From: Budorcas taxicolor
Taxonomy: Eukaryota > Chordata > Mammalia > Artiodactyla > Bovidae
Assembly (NCBI RefSeq): GCF_023091745.1
Contig: NC_068920.1
Span: 4,836,001-4,900,000 of the forward strand
Reading direction: 5' to 3'
DNA: 64,000 nt
Positions within the stretch are counted from its first letter, which is position 1. Every line of letters begins with the position of its first letter. A program made the translations under genes and the position numbers. The notes below the pieces were generated by a model. That model searched no databases and had not been told where the DNA came from. It worked only from the letters and a program-made list of their open reading frames with translations. Shown here one piece after another: positions 57,136 through 64,000 of this stretch.

Positions 57136-59242
57136 CTAGTCCCCAGGCGTCCTTGCGGAGGGCTTAGGGGCCGGTGGGTTGCACGCTGCCAAGCCCTCCA
57201 GCCTTGAGAGCTCTGTCATAGGGAAGGGAATGTCAAGTGCAGGGCTCCTGCAGCGGTCGCTTGGCCGCCCAGACTCAGCACAGCACGGAGAGCACCAGGC
57301 TCCCAGGGCCCCTGGCTCTGGTCTGCAGCCCCACATGCCCGGAGGCTCACTCCGTTGGCGCCCAAAAGTTGCCTGACAGACGTCATTTTCCTAGTGCCCT
57401 CCCCACCAGCAGAGACGTGTGCAGGTGGTTGGGGCCTGACCCTGCGTGTCTGGGCTGCCGCCCACAGCCTCCGCTCAGGGGAAGCAATCCCTGTGCCAAG
57501 ACTTGCAGGAGGCGCGGGGCGTCCCTGCCTGGAAGCCAAGTGCACAGTACGCTTGGAAGCGAGCCTCCTTGGGAAGAGTCGAGGGAGCCAAGCCGCGTGC
57601 AGCTGCAATCCCTGCTTGGGTCGCGCCGACTGTGCCTCCAGCACGGCAGAGCTCCAGCTCTGCTCAGAGGCCGGGACTAGTCAAGTGCCTTGCGCGAGGC
57701 TGCTCTGCCCTAGGCGAGCCTTGCCCAGACTTGCCTCGCTGCTAGGCTTCCTGCCCAGGAAGGAGCAGGCTGTGCGAGACAGGCAGACGCTCCTGGCGCC
57801 TTTCTGTCCTCAGCCCCACTCCTGCCTTGCCTTTGCCCCTAGTCCCCAGGCGTCCTTGCGGACGGCTTAGGGGCCGGTGGGTTGCACTCTGCCAAGCCCT
57901 CCAGCCTTGAGAGCTCTGTCATAGGGAAGGGAATGGCAAGTGCAGGGCTCCTGCAGCGGTCGCTTGGCCGCCCAGACTCAGCACAGCACGGAGAGCACCA
58001 GGCTCCCAGGGCCCCTGGCTCTGGTCTGCAGCCCCACACACCCGGAGGCTGACTCCGTGGGCGCCCAGAATGTCCCTGACAGACGTCATTTCCCTCGTGC
58101 CCTCCCAACCAGCAGAGACGTTTGCAGGTGGTTGGGGCCTGCGCCTGCGTGTCTGGGCTGCCGCCCACAGCCTCCGCTCAGGGGAAGCAGCCCCTGTGCC
58201 AAGACTTGCAGGAGGCGCGGGGCGTCCCTGCCTGGAAGCCAAGTGCACAGTACGCTTGGAAGCGAGCCTCCTTGGGAAGAGTCGAGGGAGCCAAGCCGCG
58301 TGCGTCTGCAATCCCTGCTTGGGCCGAGCCGAGTGTGCCTCCAGTACGGCAGAGCTCCAGCTCTGCTCAGAGGCCGGATCTAGTCAAGTGCCTTGCTCGA
58401 GGCTGCTCAGCCCTGGGCGAGCCTTGCCCAGGCTTGCCTCGCTGCTAGGCTTGCTCCCCAGGAAGGAGCAGGCTGTGCGATGCTGGGAGTGGCCACTGGC
58501 GCCTTCCTGGCCTCATCTCCACTCCTGCCTTGCCTTGGCATCTAGGCCCCAGGCGTCCTTGGGGAAAGCCCAGGATCCGGTGGCTTGCCCACTGCCAAGC
58601 CCTCCATCAGTGAGGCCTCTCTTAGAGGGGAGGGAAGGGCAAGTGCAGGGCTCCTCCAGCGGTTGCTTGGCCGCCCAGACTCGGCGCCGCACGGAGAGCA
58701 CCAGGCTCCCAGGTCCCCTGGCTGTGGTCTGCAGCCCCACACACCCGGAGGCTGACTCCGTGGGTGCCCAGAAGGTGCCTGACAGACGTCATGTCCCTAG
58801 CGCTCTCCTCCCCAGCAGAGACGTGTGCAGGTGGTGGGGCCTGCCCCTGCGTGTCTGGGCTCCCACCGGCAGCCCCACCTCAAGGGAAGCAGCCCCTGAG
58901 GCAAGACCTGTAGGAGGCGCGGGGCGCCCCCGCCTGGAAGCCTAGTGCACAGCATGCGGGAAGCGAGCCTCCTCGGGAGAAGAGGAGGCAGCCCAGCTGC
59001 GTGCGTCTGCAATCACTCCTTGGGCGGAGCCCAGTGAGCCTCCAGTAGGGCAGAGCTCCAGCTCTGCTCAGAGGCCCGATCAGGCAGAGTTTCTGGCGTG
59101 AGGCTGCTCTGCCCTGGGCGAGCCTTGCCCAGACATGCCTCGCTGCTAGGCTTCCTGCCCAGGAAGGAGCAGGCTGCGCGAGACAGGCAGACGCTCCTGG
59201 CGCCTTCCTGGCCTCAGCTCCACTCCTGCCTTGCCTTTGCAC
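57136..59242. repeat. 2,107-bp trimer G-D2-E
   Basis: Monomers start at 57136 (G), 57839 (D2) and 58542 (E). It shares AATGTCAAGTG and GGGACTAGTC with the preceding trimer, but has GTGGTTGGGGCC (near 57425) like the G monomers outside this block. It is therefore mosaic between its neighbour and another G copy. GGATCC is at 58573. Confidence 0.92.
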
Positions 59243-61347
59243 CTAGTCCCCAGGCGTCCTTGCGGAGGGCTTAGGGGCCGGTGGGTTGCACGCTGCCAAG
59301 CCCTCCAGCCGTGAGAGCTCTGTCATAGGGAAGGGAATGGCAAGTGCAGGGCTCCTGCAGCGGTCGCTTGGCCGCCCAGACTCAGCACAGAACGGAGAGC
59401 ACCAGGCTCCCAGGGCCCCTGGCTCTGGTCTGCAGCCCCACACACCCGGAGGCTGACTCCGTGGGTGCCCAGAAGGTGCCTGACAGACGTCATGTCCCTA
59501 GCGCTCTCCTCCCCAGCAGAGACGTGTGCAGGTGGTGGGGCCTGCCCCTGCGTGTCTGGGCTCCCACCGGCAGCCCCACCTCAAGGGAAGCAGCCCCTGA
59601 GGCAAGACCTGTAGGAGGCGCGGGGCGCCCCCGCCTGGAAGCCTAGTGCACAGCATGCGGGAAGCGAGCCTCTTCGGGAGAAGAGGAGGCAGCCCAGCTG
59701 CGTGCGTCTGCAATCACTCCTTGGGCGGAGCCCAGTGAGCCTCCAGTAGGGCAGAGCTCCAGCTCTGCTCAGAGGCCCGATCAGGCAGAGTTTCTGGCGT
59801 GAGGCTGCTCTGCCCTGGGCGAGCCTTGCCCAGACTTGCCTCGCTGCTAGGCTTCGTGCCCAGGAAGGAGCAGGCTGCGCGAGACAGGCAGACGCTCCTG
59901 GCGCCTTCCTGGCCTCAGCTCCACTCCTGCCTTGCCTTTGCCCCTACTCCCCAGGCGTCCTTGCGGAGGGCTTAGGGGCCGGTGGGTTGCACGCTGCCAA
60001 GCCCTCCAGCCGTGAGAGCTCTGTCATAGGGAAGGGAATGGCAAGTGCAGGGCTCCTGCAGCGGTCGCTTGGCCGCCCAGACTCAGCACAGAACGGAGAG
60101 CACCAGGCTCCCAGGGCCCCTGGCTCTGGTCTGCAGCCCCACATGCCCGGAGGCTCACTCCGTTGGCGCCCAAAAGTTGCCTGACAGACGTCATTTTCCT
60201 AGTGCCCTCCCCACCAGCAGAGACGTGTGCAGGTGGTTGGGGCCTGCCCCTGCGTGTCTGGGCTGCCGCCCACAGCCTCCGCTCAGGGGAAGCAATCCCT
60301 GTGCCAAGACTTGCAGGAGGCGCGGGGCGTCCCTGCCTGGAAGCCAAGTGCACAGTACGCTTGGAAGCGAGCCTCCTTGGGAAGAGTCGAGGGAGCCAAG
60401 CCGCGTGCGTCTGCAATCCCTGCTTGGGCCGAGCCGAGTGTGCCTCCAGTACGGCAGAGCTCCAGCTCTGCTCAGAGGCCGGATCTAGTCAAGTGCCTTG
60501 CGCGAGGCTGCTCAGCCCTGGGCGAGCCTTGCCCAGGCTTGCCTCGCTGCTAGGCTTGCTCCCCAGGAAGGAGCAGGCTGTGCGATGCTGGGAGTGGCCA
60601 CTGGCGCCTTCCTGGCCTCATCTCCACTCCTGCCTTGCCTTGGCATCTAGGCCCCAGGCGTCCTTGGGGAAAGCCCAGGATCCGGTGGCTTGCCCACTGC
60701 CAAGCCCTCCATCAGTGAGGCCTCTCTTAGAGGGGAGGGAAGGGCAAGTGCAGGGCTCCTCCAGCGGTTGCTTGGCCGCCCAGACTCGGCGCCGCACGGA
60801 GAGCACCAGGCTCCCAGGTCCCCTGGCTGTGGTCTGCAGCCCCACACACCCGGAGGCTGACTCCGTGGGTGCCCAGAAGGTGCCTGACAGACGTCATGTC
60901 CCTAGCGCTCTCCTCCCCAGCAGAGACGTGTGCAGGTGGTGGGGCCTGCCCCTGCGTGTCTGGGCTCCCACCGGCAGCCCCACCTCAAGGGAAGCAGCCC
61001 CTGAGGCAAGACCTGTAGGAGGCGCGGGGCGCCCCCGCCTGGAAGCCTAGTGCACAGCATGCGGGAAGCGAGCCTCCTCGGGAGAAGAGGAGGCAGCCCA
61101 GCTGCGTGCGTCTGCAATCACTCCTTGGGCGGAGCCCAGTGAGCCTCCAGTAGGGCAGAGCTCCAGCTCTGCTCAGAGGCCCGATCAGGCAGAGTTTCTG
61201 GCGTGAGGCTGCTCTGCCCTGGGCGAGCCTTGCCCAGACATGCCTCGCTGCTAGGCTTCCTGCCCAGGAAGGAGCAGGCTGCGCGAGACAGGCAGACGCT
61301 CCTGGCGCCTTCCTGGCCTCAGCTCCACTCCTGCCTTGCCTTTGCCC
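59243..61347. repeat. 2,105-bp trimer F-(G/D2)-E
   Basis: Monomers start at 59243 (F), 59944 (G head with D2-type tail) and 60647 (E). F has a private CCTCTTCGGGAG near 59670. The second monomer has CATGCCCGGAGGCTCAC and GAAGCAATCCC, but reads GCCTGCCCCTG where other G copies read GCCTGACCCTG, then ends like D2. GGATCC is at 60678. Confidence 0.89.
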
Positions 61348-64000
61348 CTACTCCCCAGGCATCCTTGCGGAGGGCTTAGGGGCCGGTGGGTTGCACGCTG
61401 CCAAGCCCTCCAGCCGTGAGAGCTCTGTCATAGGGAAGGGAATGGCAAGTGCAGGGCTCCTGCAGCGGTCGCTTGGCCGCCCAGACTCAGCACAGAACGG
61501 AGAGCACCAGGCTCCCAGGGCCCCTGGCTCTGGTCTGCAGCCCCACACACCCGGAGGCTGACTCCGTGGGCGCCCAGAAGGTGCCTGACAGACGTCATTT
61601 TCCTAGTGCTGTCTCCACCAGCAGAGACGTGTGCAGGTGGTTGGTGCCTGCCCCTGCGTGTCTGGGCTGCCGCCCACTGCCTCTACTCAGGGAAAGCAGC
61701 TCCTGGGCCAAGACTTGCAGGAGGCGCGGGGCGTCCCTGCCTGGAAGCCAAGTGCACAGTCCGCTTGGAAGCGAGCCTCCTTGGGAAGAGTCGAGGGAGC
61801 CAAGCCGCGTGCGTCTGCAATCCCTGCTTGGGCCGAGCCGAGTGTGCCTCCAGTACGGCAGAGCTCCAGCTCTGCTCAGAGGCCGGATCTAGTCAAGTGC
61901 CTTGCGCGATGTTGCTCAGCCCTGGGCGAGCCTTGCCCAGACTTGCCTCGCTGCTAGGCTTCCTGCCCAGGAAGGAGCAGGCTGCGCGAGACAGGCAGAC
62001 GCTCCTGGCGCCTTCCTGGCCTCAGCTCCACTCCTGCCTTGCCTTTGCACCTAGTCCCCAGGCGTCCTTGCGGAGGGCTTAGGGGCCGGTGGGTTGCACG
62101 CTGCCAAGCCCTCCAGCCGTGAGAGCTCTGTCATAGGGAAGGGAATGGCAAGTGCAGGGCTCCTGCAGCGGTCGCTTGGCCGCCCAGACTCAGCACAGAA
62201 CGGAGAGCACCAGGCTCCCAGGGCCCCTGGCTCTGGTCTGCAGCCCCACATGCCCGGAGGCTCACTCCGTTGGCGCCCAAAAGTTGCCTGACAGACGTCA
62301 TTTTCCTAGTGCCCTCCCCACCAGCAGAGACGTGTGCAGGTGGTTGGGGCCTGACCCTGCGTGTCTGGGCTGCCGCCCACAGCCTCCGCTCAGGGGAAGC
62401 AATCCCTGTGCCAAGACTTGCAGGAGGCGCGGGGCGTCCCTGCCTGGAAGCCAAGTGCACAGTACGCTTGGAAGCGAGCCTCCTTGGGAAGAGTCGAGGG
62501 AGCCAAGCCGCGTGCAGCTGCAATCCCTGCTTGGGTCGCGCCGACTGTGCCTCCAGCACGGCAGAGCTCCAGCTCTGCTCAGAGGCCGGGTCTAGTCAAG
62601 TGCCTTGCGCGAGGCTGCTCTGCCCTAGGCGAGCCTTGCCCAGACTTGCCTCGCTGCTAGGCTTCCTGCCCAGGAAGGAGCAGGCTGTGCGAGACAGGCA
62701 GACGCTCCTGGCGCCTTTCTGTCCTCAGCCCCACTCCTGCCTTGCCTTTGCCCCTAGTCCCCAGGCGTCCTTGCGGACGGCTTAGGGGCCGGTGGGTTGC
62801 ACTCTGCCAAGCCCTCCAGCCTTGAGAGCTCTGTCATAGGGAAGGGAATGGCAAGTGCAGGGCTCCTGCAGCGGTCGCTTGGCCGCCCAGACTCAGCACA
62901 GCACGGAGAGCACCAGGCTCCCAGGGCCCCTGGCTCTGGTCTGCAGCCCCACACACCCGGAGGCTGACTCCGTGGGCGCCCAGAATGTCCCTGACAGACG
63001 TCATTTCCCTCGTGCCCTCCCAACCAGCAGAGACGTTTGCAGGTGGTTGGGGCCTGCGCCTGCGTGTCTGGGCTGCCGCCCACAGCCTCCGCTCAGGGGA
63101 AGCAGCCCCTGTGCCAAGACTTGCAGGAGGCGCGGGGCGTCCCTGCCTGGAAGCCAAGTGCACAGTCCGCTTGGAAGCGAGCCTCCTTGGGAAGAGTCGA
63201 GGGAGCCAAGCCGCGTGCGTCTGCAATCCCTGCTTGGGCCGAGCCGAGTGTGCCTCCAGTACGGCAGAGCTCCAGCTCTGCTCAGAGGCCGGATCTAGTC
63301 AAGTGCCTTGCGCGATGTTGCTCAGCCCTGGGCGAGCCTTGCCCAGACTTGCCTCGCTGCTAGGCTTCCTGCCCAGGAAGGAGCAGGCTGCGCGAGACAG
63401 GCAGACGCTCCTGGCGCCTTCCTGGCCTCAGCTCCACTCCTGCCTTGCCTTTGCACCTAGTCCCCAGGCGTCCTTGCGGAGGGCTTAGGGGCCGGTGGGT
63501 TGCACGCTGCCAAGCCCTCCAGCCGTGAGAGCTCTGTCATAGGGAAGGGAATGGCAAGTGCAGGGCTCCTGCAGCGGTCGCTTGGCCGCCCAGACTCAGC
63601 ACAGAACGGAGAGCACCAGGCTCCCAGGGCCCCTGGCTCTGGTCTGCAGCCCCACATGCCCGGAGGCTCACTCCGTTGGCGCCCAAAAGTTGCCTGACAG
63701 ACGTCATTTTCCTAGTGCCCTCCCCACCAGCAGAGACGTGTGCAGGTGGTTGGGGCCTGACCCTGCGTGTCTGGGCTGCCGCCCACAGCCTCCGCTCAGG
63801 GGAAGCAATCCCTGTGCCAAGACTTGCAGGAGGCGCGGGGCGTCCCTGCCTGGAAGCCAAGTGCACAGTACGCTTGGAAGCGAGCCTCCTTGGGAAGAGT
63901 CGAGGGAGCCAAGCCGCGTGCAGCTGCAATCCCTGCTTGGGTCGCGCCGACTGTGCCTCCAGCACGGCAGAGCTCCAGCTCTGCTCAGAGGCCGGGTCTA
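61348..64000. repeat. Irregular end block C'-G-(D2/C')-G, cut by the window end
   Basis: Monomers start at 61348 (C'), 62051 (G), 62754 (D2 head with C' tail) and 63457 (G, 544 bp present). The monomer at 62754 repeats the same D2/C' chimaera seen at 45195 (ACGTTTGCAGG, then CAGTCCGC and CGCGATGTTGC). C' has private CAGGCATCC near 61359 and CCTCTACTCAGG near 61681. The array continues beyond the window. Confidence 0.9.

Larger units (their letters stand above)
23248..64000. repeat. Right satellite array: mixed higher-order repeats of ~703-bp alpha (E), beta (C, C', D, D2, G) and chimaeric (F) monomers
   Basis: The unit and phase landmark match the left array, with 57 complete monomers plus partial ones at both ends. 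Types by diagnostic sites:
- C: GCGTTGAGAACTC and CTGTCTCCACC.
- C': as C but CCGTGAGAGCTC.
- D: CTCCAGCCGTCGC and AGAATRTCCCTGAC.
- D2: GCGGACGGCTTAGG and GACGTTTGCAGG.
- G: CATGCCCGGAGGCTCAC and GAAGCAATCCC.
- E (alpha): GGGGAAAGCCCAGGATCCGG and CTCCTCCCCAGC.
- F: C'-like head with E tail.
The beta tail often has GTGCGTCTGC where the left array has GTGCAGCTGC. Alpha-beta alternation is no longer strict. No other sequence interrupts the array, and it continues past 64000. Confidence 0.97.

Noticed and set aside
1..64000. CENP-B box (TTCG, four bases, A, two bases, CGGG) in either orientation.
   Set aside because: I scanned the TTCG and CCCG occurrences in representative monomers. The nearest, CCCGCCTGGAAGCC in alpha tails and CTTCGTGCCCAGG in some E tails, lack essential core bases. 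A full motif scan with mismatches would be decisive.
1..64000. CRISPR array.
   Set aside because: Repeats of ~703 bp with no short direct repeats and variable spacers, and no cas genes. The sequence is eukaryotic satellite in character.
1..64000. Ribosomal RNA spacer or ribosomal DNA array.
   Set aside because: No recognisable rRNA segments appear in 64 kb, and the period is far too short for an rDNA unit.
1..64000. Transposable element or retroviral insertion within the array.
   Set aside because: Monomer spacing is regular throughout apart from single-base changes. No inserted segment, poly-A tract, terminal repeat or target-site duplication is visible.

Overview
The window is one uninterrupted tract of GC-rich tandem satellite DNA, broken only by a 500-base run of N at 22748-23247. 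I find no protein-coding gene, RNA gene, transposon, CRISPR array or unique single-copy sequence. The repeat unit is about 703 bp (individual monomers 699-705 bp). The array runs off both ends of the window, so its true length is unknown. The size, GC richness, higher-order organisation and absence of genes suggest pericentromeric or centromeric satellite heterochromatin of a vertebrate, most likely a mammal. A GC-rich unit near 0.7 kb is what is known for satellite II of ruminants (bovids and deer), so that is my leading guess. It rests on size and composition only, because I cannot align to a reference.

I phased the array on the CTA trinucleotide just before the conserved CCCC(A/G)GGCGTCC motif. 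Two monomer lineages appear. The alpha lineage (A on the left, E on the right; about 701-702 bp) has a GCACAGCATGCGGGAAG tail. The beta lineage (B on the left; C, C', D, D2 and G on the right; about 703-704 bp) has a GCACAGTCCGCTTGGAAG-like tail. Right-hand type F is a beta head joined to an alpha tail.

Left array, 1-22747: strict alpha-beta alternation gives a 1,405-bp dimer. Most dimers pair into a 2,810-bp four-monomer higher-order repeat (A1-B1-A2-B2). This is repeatedly disturbed by 1,405-bp gains and losses whose junctions are visible as hybrid monomers (6010, 10925, 15844). The last 6.4 kb before the gap carries many single-base indels, probably assembly error.

Right array, 23248-64000: a different regime with several coexisting higher-order repeats. 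There are C-D-E trimers (about 2,108 bp; 23422-27637 and 37466-41679). There are F-C'-G-D2-E pentamers (about 3,509 bp; 27638-34656, and a four-monomer derivative to 37465). There is a C' run with a 3,515-bp tandem duplication (41680-49412). There are G-D2-E trimers (2,107 bp; 52922-59242) and a mixed end (59243-64000). Chimaeric monomers and one short conversion-like patch record unequal crossover and gene conversion.

The many long open frames on both strands come from a stop-poor GC-rich repeat and are not annotated as genes. Nothing here is a gene system; the interest lies in the satellite architecture and in assembly questions around the gap.
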